Source: an uncultured Lachnospiraceae bacterium
GTDB lineage: Bacteria; Bacillota; Clostridia; Lachnospirales; Lachnospiraceae
Assembly (NCBI GenBank): GCA_910579615.1
Contig: CAJTUA010000020.1
Coordinates: forward strand, 18,334-82,333
Reading direction: 5' to 3'
Length of the DNA stretch: 64,000 bases
The position numbers and the translations under genes were made by a program. The notes below the pieces were generated by a model. The model had not been told where the DNA came from and made no database searches. It worked only from the letters and a program-made list of their open reading frames with translations. This document shows, piece after piece, positions 7,920 through 16,675 of the stretch; within the stretch, counting starts at the first letter, position 1; each line of letters begins with the position of its first letter.

Positions 7920-9065
7920 ATGAATTATCGCAGGCTAGGCAAAACAGACCTGATGGTCAGTGAAATCGGACTGGGGGCGGAGTGGCTGGAGCGCCATAAT
8001 TACGAGGAGTGCAAGGCAATCATCGACCGCGCAGAAGCGCTGGGGATTAATATTTTGGACTGTTGGATGTCCGAGCCAAATGTCCGCACCAATATTGGGA
8101 AAGCACTTGCGGGCAGGCGGGAACGCTGGTTTATTCAGGGGCATATCGGTTCTACCTGGCAGAACGGCCAGTATGTCCGCACCCGCGATGTAAGTATCTG
8201 CAGGGCGGCATTCGAAGATTTGCTGGCCCGGCTGCAGACAGAGTATATTGATTTGGGCATGATTCATTTCATTGACCAGGAGGCGGACTGGGATGCCGCG
8301 ATGGATGGTGCTTATATTGAATACGTCAAGGAGCTGAAAGCAAGCGGAAAAATCCGCCATATTGGTATGAGCACCCACAATCCGGCGATGGCGAAAAAGG
8401 CGGCGGAAAGCGGTCTGGTGGAAATGCTTCTCTTTAGCATAAACCCTGCCTTCGACCTTCTGCCACCAACCGATAACCTTGATGATTATTTTGCCGAGGA
8501 ATACCAGGGCGAATTGGGCGGGATTGACCCGGCAAGGGCGGAGCTTTACAAGCTGTGCGAACAGAATGACGTGGGGATTACGGTTATGAAGCCATATGCG
8601 GGGGGCAGGCTGTTTGATGTGGTGCGCTCACCTTTTGGCGTTGCCCTGACCCCGGTGCAGTGCATTCATTATTGCCTGACCCGTCCTGCGGTTGCGGCGG
8701 TCATGGCGGGGTATGACAGTACAGAACATGTGGAGCAGGCCGTGGCATATGAAAATGCCTCCGATGAGGAAAAAAATTACGCCGCTGTTTTGGCGAATGC
8801 GCCGCGCCACACCTTTGGGCAGGGCGAATGTACATACTGTGGCCATTGCAAACCGTGCCCGAAGGAAATTGATATCGCAATGGTAAACAAATATTATGAC
8901 CTCGCGTCGATGCAGCAGGAGGTTCCTGCCACATTAAAGGCGCACTATCTCGCACTGGAGCATCATGCAAACGAATGCATCGGCTGTAAGGCGTGTGAAG
9001 GGCGCTGCCCGTTCGGCGTAAAAATCGCGGAGCGGATGGAAAAAGCGGCAGAGCTGTTCCGCTAA
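7920..9065 (+). CDS. Aldo/keto reductase-like protein with two C-terminal [4Fe-4S] motifs
   Basis: A 381-residue protein with ATG at 7920 and AAGGAGG upstream. The N-terminal TIM barrel is of AKR type (YRRLGKTDLMVSEIGLG, DLGMIHFID, IRHIGMSTHN). The C-terminus has CTYCGHCKPCP and CIGCKACEGRCP, two CxxCxxCxxxCP clusters typical of 4Fe-4S ferredoxin domains, as in the COG1453 group. The usual AKR segment with Asp and catalytic Tyr is here LDCWMSEPN, with no Tyr, and the Lys segment reads FIQGHIG. The classical catalytic tetrad therefore looks incomplete. It is probably an electron-transferring oxidoreductase or sensor; the substrate is unknown. It is divergent from the HTH/TPR regulator gene. 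Confidence 0.85.
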   Translation: MNYRRLGKTDLMVSEIGLGAEWLERHNYEECKAIIDRAEALGINILDCWMSEPNVRTNIGKALAGRRERWFIQGHIGSTWQNGQYVRTRDVSICRAAFEDLLARLQTEYIDLGMIHFIDQEADWDAAMDGAYIEYVKELKASGKIRHIGMSTHNPAMAKKAAESGLVEMLLFSINPAFDLLPPTDNLDDYFAEEYQGELGGIDPARAELYKLCEQNDVGITVMKPYAGGRLFDVVRSPFGVALTPVQCIHYCLTRPAVAAVMAGYDSTEHVEQAVAYENASDEEKNYAAVLANAPRHTFGQGECTYCGHCKPCPKEIDIAMVNKYYDLASMQQEVPATLKAHYLALEHHANECIGCKACEGRCPFGVKIAERMEKAAELFR

Positions 9066-9140
9066 GAATAACGAAGTATGCCGGAATGTTATTTTCTTTG
9101 CGAAGAACGCCGGAATACGTCCCAAAGCATTACTTTGTTT

Positions 9141-9189
9141 GGATGGGAAGAAAAATATTGTTGACATTTTTCTTCCCATCCGTTATGAT
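9141..9189 (+). promoter_or_regulatory. Promoter with overlapping 16-bp inverted repeat upstream of the ABC-F gene
   Basis: TTGACA at 9161-9166 and TATGAT at 9184-9189 have a 17-bp spacer. The -35 begins in the loop of a perfect 16-bp inverted repeat (9141-9156 / 9166-9181), so repressor binding or a DNA or RNA hairpin here could control initiation. The same hairpin may end the transcript of the preceding reductase gene, although it lacks a T-run. Confidence 0.65.
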
Positions 9190-9195
9190 AAAGCT

Positions 9196-9598
9196 ATCGC
9201 GGAAATGTTTTGCTTTTTTAATTTCATATTCCCGCGAAATTTCTGAAAGGCGGTCGAAAAATGGGTATTTTTATTTGGTAATTTCCAAAATGCTGTAACT
9301 TCACAGGGAAATCCAGGCGCATGGATTTGAAATCCGAAGGGTTTTCATTCATGCTTAGAAATTATGTTTTTTTGGAATCCCCTGCGGTATTGGAGATTAT
9401 CGAATATAGAATCGGCCACGCCTTCTGTACGCGCATTTTCTGCGCCATTCCACAATGTTTTCTCTGTTGGGGAGTTTTTTACAGTGGGGTATTTGGGAAA
9501 AATGCTGCAAAAATTACCATATCCTGCGTCGCCCTGCAGACAGGGTTTTTGGGGCATGTATCGGTAATCTCTCTTTTTTGGTAACAGGAGGGATTTTT
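9196..9598 (+). promoter_or_regulatory. Long 5' leader of the ABC-F gene, attenuation candidate
   Basis: About 400 nt separate the promoter from the ABC-F start. The leader holds a six-codon ORF with its own ribosome site (9261-9281). It also holds three overlapping complementary segments near 9310-9340 (AAATCC, GGATTT, AAATCC) that allow alternative hairpins. A short stem with five T residues (CCCTG/CAGGG, 9532-9550) lies just before the gene. Known antibiotic-resistance ABC-F genes are often switched on by ribosome stalling in such leaders; the same mechanism here is inference. Confidence 0.45.
9261..9281 (+). CDS. Six-codon leader peptide ORF
   Basis: Encodes M-G-I-F-I-W-stop, with GAAAGGCGG upstream at suitable spacing. 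Its place in the leader of an ABC-F gene, followed by alternative stems, fits a stalling peptide for attenuation. It is too short to judge by composition. Confidence 0.35.
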   Translation: MGIFIW

Positions 9599-11188
9599 AT
9601 GTCAGAAAAGCAGTTGATAAAAGCGGAAAATATTCAGATGAAATTTGGTGAGCGGGAGATTTTAAATATCGACCGCGTCAGCATTTATGAGGGAGAAAAA
9701 ATTGGACTGGTCGGCGTAAACGGCGCGGGGAAGACAACGCTTCTGCGCATTCTTGCGGGAGAGCTTGCGCCGGACCGCGGAACGGTTAAAACATATTGCG
9801 ATACCTGTTTTTTCCGGCAGTTTGCGCAGGACAATATACAGCAGGCATCCCCGCATGACATGGCATCTGCCGCAAAGAACGGCGGGAGCGAAGGAACGGA
9901 AGGATGGGTTTTGCCGGAGTATGGCAGTGAGCACATTTTGGAGCGGTACGAGTTGGACGGAAAAGCGCTCAGCGACCTGCGCATCCAGGATAAGGTGTGG
10001 GCGGAATCGCTCAGCGGAGGCGAGGAAACCCGCCTGCGGCTGGCGCAGATATTTTCAAGTGATAAACCTCTGGTTTTTCTTGACGAACCGACATCAAACC
10101 TTGACCGCAAGGGAATTGAAATTTTAAAACGAAAGCTAAAATGTATGGATACCATGGTCATTATTAGCCATGACCGCGCACTTTTAAATACGCTGTGCAC
10201 GCGCATTCTTGAATTGGAAAACGCAAGGCTGACCAGTTATGACGGGAATTATGATGATTACATGGAGCAAAAGCAGGCGGCACGTGCAAGGCAGTGGACG
10301 GAATATGAAAATTACACTGCCGAGAAACGGCGTCTTGAAAAGGTTTACCAGGAAAAGAAGGAGCACGCGAAGCAGATTGAAAAACGCCCGCGGGGCATGT
10401 CGCCGCGCGAGGCAGGGCTGCGCAATTTTATCTCACACCACCCAAAAGATGCAAAGGCGCGCAAAATGGAGAAAGCAGCGACAAATGTACAGCAGCGGAT
10501 TGCTGCGATGCAAGTAAAAGAAAAGCCGCGTGAGCTGCCAAAAATCCGTCCGGATTTCCGGCTCACCGACCCGCCGGAAAATAAAATCGTCATCCGCGGG
10601 GAAAACCTGTCCTTTTCCTATGAGGATGGCACGGAAATTTTTCACGAAGCATCCTTTCAAATTGCCAACCACAGCCGTGTTGCCATTGTCGGGGACAATG
10701 GTGCAGGAAAAACGACGCTGCTGCATCTGATATGCGGAAAGCTTGCACAGGGGACGGTTTCTGTCGTGCCAAAGGCAGCAATCGGGCTGTTTGAGCAGAA
10801 CCTTTCCACAATTGATTGCGCGAAATCGGTTCTGGAAAATGTGATGGAAGTAAGCGTCCAGAAAGAAGGCGTTGCGCGCACGGTGCTTGCCCGTCTGCTC
10901 TTTTTTGAGAGCGACATGAAAAAGCCTGCCGGAATCCTTTCCGGTGGGGAACGCATCAAGCTTGCATTCGCAAAACTTTTTGTTTCGAATGTCAACCTCC
11001 TTATCCTTGACGAGCCGACCAATTACCTTGACCTTGCGTCGATTGAAGCGCTTGAGGCAATGTTTTCCGAGTATGAGGGAACACTGGTATTTGTTTCCCA
11101 CGACGAAGAATTTATCCGCAAAGTCGCAACCGACATCTTAGAAGTGAAGGATAAAAAAATCAGGCATGTAGAATCTATCGGGATATAA
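9599..11188 (+). CDS. ABC-F family ATPase, putative ribosome protection protein
   Basis: The preferred start is ATG at 9599 (AGGAGGG 5 nt upstream), giving 529 residues without membrane segments. There are two ABC cassettes. The first has Walker A GVNGAGKTT, signature LSGGEETRLRLAQ and Walker B VFLDEPTSNLD. The second has GDNGAGKTT, LSGGERIKLAFAK and LILDEPTNYLD. They are joined by a charged linker (ARARQWTEY through PKDAKARKMEK). This is the ABC-F layout: soluble factors that act at the ribosomal E site, some conferring resistance to lincosamides, streptogramins, pleuromutilins or macrolides. The long leader supports a resistance-type member over a housekeeping one. Confidence 0.9.
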   Translation: MSEKQLIKAENIQMKFGEREILNIDRVSIYEGEKIGLVGVNGAGKTTLLRILAGELAPDRGTVKTYCDTCFFRQFAQDNIQQASPHDMASAAKNGGSEGTEGWVLPEYGSEHILERYELDGKALSDLRIQDKVWAESLSGGEETRLRLAQIFSSDKPLVFLDEPTSNLDRKGIEILKRKLKCMDTMVIISHDRALLNTLCTRILELENARLTSYDGNYDDYMEQKQAARARQWTEYENYTAEKRRLEKVYQEKKEHAKQIEKRPRGMSPREAGLRNFISHHPKDAKARKMEKAATNVQQRIAAMQVKEKPRELPKIRPDFRLTDPPENKIVIRGENLSFSYEDGTEIFHEASFQIANHSRVAIVGDNGAGKTTLLHLICGKLAQGTVSVVPKAAIGLFEQNLSTIDCAKSVLENVMEVSVQKEGVARTVLARLLFFESDMKKPAGILSGGERIKLAFAKLFVSNVNLLILDEPTNYLDLASIEALEAMFSEYEGTLVFVSHDEEFIRKVATDILEVKDKKIRHVESIGI

Positions 11189-11201
11189 ACGGCAAAACAA
11201 T

Positions 11202-11251
11202 GCGCAAGCCGATATTTGCAGACATTGGTCGCTGCAAATACCGGCTTGCGC
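11202..11251. terminator. Bidirectional hairpin between convergent genes
   Basis: A 20-bp inverted repeat with one mismatch (arms 11202-11221 and 11232-11251) lies between the stops of the ABC-F gene and the convergent NYN-domain gene. The T-rich flank is better on the minus strand. Confidence 0.65.
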
Positions 11252-11284
11252 GGGTGTGGTATCCGGTGCCGTATTTGGTGCGCT

Positions 11285-12466
11285 TTACGCGCGGAATTCC
11301 GCCAGATGCGGGCGGAACGCTTTGTAAATCAGGGTGCCCTTCTCATCGCCGAAGTTCTTGACAAAAGCAAGGTGTAACTGGTGATGGTTGGTCGTATCGT
11401 GTCCAAACATAATATCGGATATGATATCAAGGGATTCCTGGTTTTCGGAAAACTCCTTCGGGAGATATTTGCGCAGGAGCGATGCCTTTTCAGAAACCGT
11501 TAAATTAGAAAAATCCAATTCGATATTTTCGGGGTCTGAAACAGAGGGTTCTGGCTGCTGCACAAGGGGTGCGGCGGCAGCTTTTTTTTGCCGCTTTGCC
11601 GGGGTTTTTGCCGTCTTTACTGTGCTGCCAGACGGTGCATCCGCATTGGTTTTTGCCGTGTCTGCGTCAAAAGTGCCTGCATTTCCCTGTAATGCGTTGT
11701 CCGGCAGTGTGTTTTCTGGTGATACATCCGCGTTAGCAGCAGACGGATTTTCGCTGCCTGTGGATGTGCCAACATCTGTTTGCACTGCATTGGCTGCAGG
11801 CGAATCGCCCTCGTGGTTTGCCGTCGCAGTGGAATCCACAGCTGCGTCCGATGGCTCAGGGCTTCCTGTTTCCGGTTCGTCCAAAGGCGCACTTTCCGCG
11901 GAGGTATCCGGGATAGCGGTGGCTGCTGTCTTCGCAGAATTTTCCTGGGCGGTTACGGCGCGGGCGGGCATGGTTTTCCCCCTGTGAACTGCCGTCGCTT
12001 TCTGGCCGGAGGCAGCCGGGCGCCCGCGTCTGCCCTTTTGGTTTTCCGGCTTCGGCGAAGCAGGTGCGGCTGCCGTTTCCTGCACCGGTGCAGCATCCGG
12101 CTGTAAAACATGATAAACATTCATCCTTGATACGGTCATGCCGCGGTCCTGCCAGAACTTCACAACAGCATCAAAGCCACTGTCGTTTGAGACAATTACG
12201 TAATTCGCCTTGGAGGCGGTTTTCATCAGATAGCCAAGGTAGCTGACCAGTTGGAAATCAAGCCCGTTCTTGCCGGGATTGCATTTAATCATCTCAAAAC
12301 GGTCCGGAAATTGAAGGATTAACTGAAGGTCCGTGTAAGACACATAGGGTGAATTCTCCGTGAAAAAAAGGAGAATCTGGTCCGAGCCTGTCTTTACGGG
12401 CAGCAAATCTTTCCACGTTGAGCCGACATTTTCCGTATCAACTAAAAAAATTTTTTTGGTTGCCAT
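11285..12466 (-). CDS. NYN/PIN-like domain protein with low-complexity linker
   Basis: The start is probably the ATG at 12466 (MATKK, GAGAGAAA upstream); an in-frame ATG at 12478 is possible. Residues 1-135 look like a NYN/PIN-type nuclease fold, with acidic positions in FLVDTENVG, GLDFQLVSYLG and SNDSGFDAVVKFW. An Ala/Ser/Pro/Asn-rich linker of about 180 residues follows. A conserved-looking tail comes last (LDFSNLTVSEKASLLRKYLP, then HHQLHLAFVKNFGDEKG). PIN/NYN domains are metal-dependent RNases, so RNA binding or cleavage is likely; the target is unknown. The linker is much more repetitive in composition than the two ends. Confidence 0.7.
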   Translation of the reverse strand: MATKKIFLVDTENVGSTWKDLLPVKTGSDQILLFFTENSPYVSYTDLQLILQFPDRFEMIKCNPGKNGLDFQLVSYLGYLMKTASKANYVIVSNDSGFDAVVKFWQDRGMTVSRMNVYHVLQPDAAPVQETAAAPASPKPENQKGRRGRPAASGQKATAVHRGKTMPARAVTAQENSAKTAATAIPDTSAESAPLDEPETGSPEPSDAAVDSTATANHEGDSPAANAVQTDVGTSTGSENPSAANADVSPENTLPDNALQGNAGTFDADTAKTNADAPSGSTVKTAKTPAKRQKKAAAAPLVQQPEPSVSDPENIELDFSNLTVSEKASLLRKYLPKEFSENQESLDIISDIMFGHDTTNHHQLHLAFVKNFGDEKGTLIYKAFRPHLAEFRA

Positions 12467-12731
12467 AATTTCTCTCATTCCGCTGCGGTATCAAAGAGGA
12501 ACCGAATGTTCGCCTTATGCGGCATGAAAGGAGCATAAGGGTTTCATTCCCAATAAAAACCACAGCTGTGTTATATTGTAACCCATATTCGTTCGTTGGT
12601 GCGAATCGCCCGGTTTCGGCTTTGCTTTTCGCGGTAAAAGCCGAGCCGGGTGACCGCCAGTTATGGCACCGGATAGGAATAGTATAGCAGAGACGGGGTG
12701 GTATTGCAAATAGAAAACCTGTTTTCTGATA
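12467..12731. other. Gap with GC-rich hairpin, possible structured leader
   Basis: No convincing gene. A hairpin at 12609-12650 pairs CCCGG and CGGCTTT with AAAGCCG and CCGGG. On the minus strand TGCTATACT near 12680 could be an extended -10, which would place the hairpin in the leader of the NYN gene. A 7-2-7 palindrome (AGAAAAC-CT-GTTTTCT) at 12712-12727 precedes the promoter of the isomerase gene and could be an operator. I could not match the RNA to a known class. Confidence 0.35.
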
Positions 12732-12760
12732 TTGCCATTTTTTAGGATCTGTTATATGAT
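12732..12760 (+). promoter_or_regulatory. Promoter of the sugar isomerase gene
   Basis: TTGCCA at 12732 and TATGAT at 12755 with a 17-bp spacer, immediately downstream of the palindrome at 12712-12727. Transcription would start near 12767, about 57 nt before the ATG. Confidence 0.55.
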
Positions 12761-12823
12761 TATAAAAGAAGATTTTCTATATTTTATTTATATCTGCCAG
12801 AAAACCAGAAAAGAGAGGGGATT

Positions 12824-13645
12824 ATGGAACCATTACTATGTTCGACCGGCGCGCTAATCACGAGCAAAAACGGTCGGGATTACAAGCTTTTAAAGGATTT
12901 GGCAAGGGCACTTGACTGTGATGCCTTTGAGTTTTTGATGTACAGCTCGTGGTATGACGAATGGGAGAGGGTGGCGCAGGAAGTGGCTGCTTTGGGGCTT
13001 TCTTTCCCGATTTTCCATGTGGAGAAGCGTGTAGGGACGGCAATCAGCCGAAATGCGGAAGGAGATTTGGAAGAAGCGGCGAAGCTTTTTGAAATTAATT
13101 GCCATATGGCGGAGCTCATCGGTGCGAAAAAACTGGTTTTTCATCTGTGGGATGGCGAGCCCTCCGACCGGGATATTGGGAATAATATCCGGCAGTATGC
13201 GGTTATGGATACGATAGCAAAACAACATGGGCTTTTGCTGACGGTGGAAAACGTGGTCTGTAACCGGGAGAACCCATTGAAACATTTGGGGCAGCTGCAT
13301 GAGGCTTATCCGGATATTGCGTTTACATTTGATGTGAAATTTGCGCAGTTCCACGGTGAATTGGAAACGGCGTGTACACAAAATTACAACTGGCTCTGGG
13401 ATGGAGCGGTGCAGCATGTACATATCAGCGATTATGCAGGCGGCCTTATGGAATGGGGGAAATTGCGTAGCCTGCACCCGGGCGAGGGAGAGATTGATTA
13501 TAGAGCATTTTTTGCGCACCTTAGGAAAATGGGATATCAGGGGAGCGTGACGATTGAGTCCACCTCAGTTCTTGGGGATGGTTCGGTCGATGTGGACCGG
13601 ATGAATGAAAGCCTTGGTTTTTTGCGCACTTTGATGAAGGGCTAA
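12824..13645 (+). CDS. Sugar phosphate isomerase/epimerase-like TIM-barrel protein
   Basis: A 273-residue protein; ATG at 12824 follows GAGAGGGG. It belongs by pattern to the xylose-isomerase-like/AP-endonuclease-2 superfamily, with metal-binding-type segments (LVFHLWDGEP, LLTVENVVCN, AFTFDVKFAQFHGE, HVHISDYAG, GSVTIESTS). Members isomerise or epimerise keto-sugars or inositol derivatives with a divalent metal; the substrate cannot be read from sequence. It lies about 60 bp upstream of the 5-oxoprolinase fusion and is probably transcribed with it, although no pathway link is obvious. Confidence 0.8.
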   Translation: MEPLLCSTGALITSKNGRDYKLLKDLARALDCDAFEFLMYSSWYDEWERVAQEVAALGLSFPIFHVEKRVGTAISRNAEGDLEEAAKLFEINCHMAELIGAKKLVFHLWDGEPSDRDIGNNIRQYAVMDTIAKQHGLLLTVENVVCNRENPLKHLGQLHEAYPDIAFTFDVKFAQFHGELETACTQNYNWLWDGAVQHVHISDYAGGLMEWGKLRSLHPGEGEIDYRAFFAHLRKMGYQGSVTIESTSVLGDGSVDVDRMNESLGFLRTLMKG

Positions 13646-13704
13646 AAGGAATCAACGCAGTATCACGGAAGGAATCCGTGACACGCGGGAAAGAGGACAA
13701 AACA

Positions 13705-15534
13705 ATGGATGAGGTAAGGTTTCTGACGGCAGGCGACGCAGCGGTGGTCGTGGAGTTTGGGAAAACAATCAATGAGGCGGTCAACCGCAGAGTGGGGGCA
13801 TTTACGGAGATGCTTGCCCGGCAGCCGATTGAGGGCGTGGTGGACATTGTTGCGTCGTTCCGCTCCGTTTTGGTGTGCTTTGACCCGGATGGTATCCGCA
13901 GGGAAAGGCTTGCGGGAATTTTATTTGAGCGGTGCAAAAAGCTATCCGTAGGAGCACAGGAGGAGAAAACAATCATTGAGATTCCTGTGTGCTACAGCAC
14001 GCGTTTCGGGGCGGATTTGCAGGCTGTGGCGGCGCAGGCGGGGATTTCCTGTGATGAGGTGGCAGCGTTGCATTCCGGACAGGATTACCGTATATACATG
14101 TTTGGCTCTCTGCCGGGATTCCCCTGCCTGGGCGGTATGGAGGAGCGGCTCATCCTGCAAAAACCAAAAGGGCAGTTTGTAAAAATACCCTCAGGTTCTG
14201 TCTGCATTCAGGGGGAGCAGACGGGGATTTACCCGCTTGGGGCAGTGGGCGATTGGTGGGTCATTGGCGCAACACCGATACATATTTATGACAGTAACCG
14301 GGAACGGCCGATTTTGTATGAGACAGGCGAATATCTTCGTTTCGTGCCGATTTCCCCGTTTGACTATTATGATATCCGGCGGATGGTCGAGCTCGGGGAA
14401 TACAAATGCCGTGTGACAAGGAATGGCGTGGAATGTGACAGCCGGGATGCCGGGGTGCCGCGGGACAGGACGGCGGTCATGGTAGATATGGGTACGCAAA
14501 ACAGGGAAATGGGGGGTAAAACAGAAAAACGGACGCACAGGAAAGCATCGCGCAAGCAGAAAAAAGCGGCGGCAGAATCGGAAGCTTTCCGGCGCGGAAA
14601 ATTTGAGATTTTGACGCCGGGCCTGCTGACAACAGTGCAGGATTACGGCCGGATTGGTTACCAGAGCTATGGGGTTTCGGTGAGCGGCGTGATGGACCGG
14701 GCATCTTATGCATACGCGAATGCATTGGTTGGCAATCCGGGAAATGCAGCAGTTTTAGAGTGTACATTGCTTGGACCGAGCTTCGTTGTGCAGGAGGATA
14801 TGGTGGCTGCCATAACCGGGGCGGATATGCAGCCGACAAAAAACGGGCATCCGATGCCGATGAATGAGGCGGTAAGCTTAAAAAGCGGCGATGAGGTTGT
14901 GCTTGGAACGGCAAAGAGCGGATGCCGTGCATATTTGGCAATATCGGGCGGGATTGACGTGCCGCAGGTCATGGGAAGCCGTTCCACACACTTAAAAAGT
15001 GCTGTTGGCGGTTACTGTGGGCGCGGGCTGATGGCGGGGGATGTGCTTTGGACAGGTGTTGCCGCAGAAAGGAAAAATGCGGGGGTATCGGATGCGCAAG
15101 GTCAAAATGAAAGGGCACAAGGCGGGAAATCCCTGAAGGACTTGCAGGATGCTTCTTTGGCGGCGGTCGCCGCGGCAGCACAGGAAGCCGTGGAACTGCG
15201 TGTGATTCAAGGACCGCAAAAAGAATATTTTACGGCGGTGGGGGAGCAGGTATTTTTCAGCGAAGTGTACCAGCTGACGCAGCACTGCGACCGCACGGGA
15301 TACCAGTTGGACGGGGTGCGTGTCATGTCGGTGTCGGGGGTGGAGATTGTTCCGGATGGTATTGCATTTGGAGCCGTACAGATTTCGCCGACAGGACGGC
15401 CAATCATTATGCTTGCCGACCGCCCGACGGTGGGCGGGTATGCAAAGTTTGGCACGGTGGCGGAAGCGGATATTCCAAAACTCGCTCAGCTAAGGCCGGG
15501 CGCATCGGTTCGGTTTGTAAAATACGAGGTGTAA
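13705..15534 (+). CDS. pxpBC: Fused 5-oxoprolinase subunits PxpB-PxpC (KipI-KipA type)
   Basis: Start ATG 13705 (GAAAGAGG upstream), 609 residues. The N-terminal 235 residues match PxpB/KipI (YMFGSLPGFPCLGGM, IPSGSVCIQGEQTGIYPLGA). After a basic linker (KTEKRTHRKASRKQKK), the rest matches PxpC/KipA (ILTPGLLTTVQDYGRIGYQS, GVMDRASYAYANALVGN). PxpABC hydrolyses 5-oxoproline to glutamate with ATP in the cytoplasm. Fused B-C proteins are known in other bacteria. The third subunit, PxpA (LamB/YcsF), which normally lies beside them, is not in this window. A terminator follows at 15561, so it would have to be elsewhere. Confidence 0.88.
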   Translation: MDEVRFLTAGDAAVVVEFGKTINEAVNRRVGAFTEMLARQPIEGVVDIVASFRSVLVCFDPDGIRRERLAGILFERCKKLSVGAQEEKTIIEIPVCYSTRFGADLQAVAAQAGISCDEVAALHSGQDYRIYMFGSLPGFPCLGGMEERLILQKPKGQFVKIPSGSVCIQGEQTGIYPLGAVGDWWVIGATPIHIYDSNRERPILYETGEYLRFVPISPFDYYDIRRMVELGEYKCRVTRNGVECDSRDAGVPRDRTAVMVDMGTQNREMGGKTEKRTHRKASRKQKKAAAESEAFRRGKFEILTPGLLTTVQDYGRIGYQSYGVSVSGVMDRASYAYANALVGNPGNAAVLECTLLGPSFVVQEDMVAAITGADMQPTKNGHPMPMNEAVSLKSGDEVVLGTAKSGCRAYLAISGGIDVPQVMGSRSTHLKSAVGGYCGRGLMAGDVLWTGVAAERKNAGVSDAQGQNERAQGGKSLKDLQDASLAAVAAAAQEAVELRVIQGPQKEYFTAVGEQVFFSEVYQLTQHCDRTGYQLDGVRVMSVSGVEIVPDGIAFGAVQISPTGRPIIMLADRPTVGGYAKFGTVAEADIPKLAQLRPGASVRFVKYEV

Positions 15535-15560
15535 AGAATAGCGCATAAAACAGTTTTTGC

Positions 15561-15603
15561 TTTCCCGGAAAACGGCATTGCACCGTTTCCGGGAAATGTT
15601 TTT
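15561..15603 (+). terminator. Rho-independent terminator after pxpBC
   Basis: Stem TTTCCCGGAAAACGG / CCGTTTCCGGGAAA with one bulged A and a 7-nt loop, followed by TGTTTTT. Confidence 0.8.
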
Positions 15604-15629
15604 GCCCGAGAAAATATGTTTTATTTTTA

Positions 15630-16565
15630 TCAGCGTTGTGCCAGGCGATAAATAAAGGAATACACCTCGACATCGTATCCAATTTTTTTATAAAAATCAT
15701 TCCCGCCGCCAGTCAGGTATTCGCCGCCCATTTCCTTAAATCTCCGGTAATGCCTGGTCAATGCGGCAGAAGCCAATCCCTGGTGCTGGTATTCCGGTAT
15801 CGTGCATAATGGTTCCATGTAGGCAAGTTTATTTTCCGGAACCCACCACATTCCGGAAAAGCACACATACTCCTCATTTTCGTTGGCAATCGTTACGCTA
15901 TATTCATAAGTGGAATGGGGCGGCGGCGCCATCACATCACCCAGAACACCAATATACGATTTATGGGGATTCCAATCTGTGCTATCAACCGGGACATCCC
16001 AATTTTCAAAAGGCCCTAATTCCCGTTCATTAAAGCCCTTCCAATTACATCTGGCAAGCTTTAATGGTTCAATCATGGATGGTTCAACAAAATGAAATCC
16101 TTTTGGAAGTTCATAGTTTAATGTGGACGCTGCAATGTCAAGCCGATACTCCCGTTCTTTGCGGTGCAGCTGATATCCCTGTTTTTCGGCTGCATCCATA
16201 AGGGCTCTTTGCGCTTTTGAAAATACAAATTCTTTTTCATTCTTCACATCCGGAAATACTTCGATTGCATATGCAATCATTTCATCCGCCAGTTTTTCAT
16301 ATTCAGGGAGTAAGACAAAATGTATGTTTGTTACCGGGTTTTCATAGAAAACAAATCCGACAATTTTATCTTCGTCCATCCAGAAACGGCAAAAGGGAAG
16401 ATAATTCTTGTTCATCCACATAGATGTCAGTGCGTATTCAAAAAATGGGGCTTCCGCGTTTGTCATTCGTCTATCATCGACGGCATTATATGCTTCAACC
16501 ATAAAATTCCATGCCATGTCGATGTCTGTTAATAGCTGAAACTGTTTTGTTTTTATTTTTCCCAT
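15630..16565 (-). CDS. GNAT-family N-acetyltransferase
   Basis: A 311-residue protein; ATG at 16565 follows AGAAGGA with a 6-nt spacer. The C-terminal third carries the GNAT acetyl-CoA motif (EPLCTIPEYQHQGLASAALT) and the downstream GGGNDFYKKIGYDVEVY segment. The N-terminal half looks like a second, degenerate GNAT-like lobe. The product should transfer an acetyl group from acetyl-CoA to a small molecule or protein amine; the substrate is unknown. It is convergent with pxpBC and unrelated to it by function. Confidence 0.85.
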   Translation of the reverse strand: MGKIKTKQFQLLTDIDMAWNFMVEAYNAVDDRRMTNAEAPFFEYALTSMWMNKNYLPFCRFWMDEDKIVGFVFYENPVTNIHFVLLPEYEKLADEMIAYAIEVFPDVKNEKEFVFSKAQRALMDAAEKQGYQLHRKEREYRLDIAASTLNYELPKGFHFVEPSMIEPLKLARCNWKGFNERELGPFENWDVPVDSTDWNPHKSYIGVLGDVMAPPPHSTYEYSVTIANENEEYVCFSGMWWVPENKLAYMEPLCTIPEYQHQGLASAALTRHYRRFKEMGGEYLTGGGNDFYKKIGYDVEVYSFIYRLAQR

Positions 16566-16675
16566 GGAGTATCCTTCTTTCTGTCATTTTGTGGTATGAT
16601 TCTATCAGTAAGAGCTTTATCCGGCAAGTACCAGGAATCATTATAATGATTCTTGCTCCTGCAACCGCCCATACG

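Noticed and set aside
11388..12246. Plus-strand frames opposite the NYN gene
   Set aside because: Shadows of its low-complexity linker; the minus frame has the recognisable domain and start.
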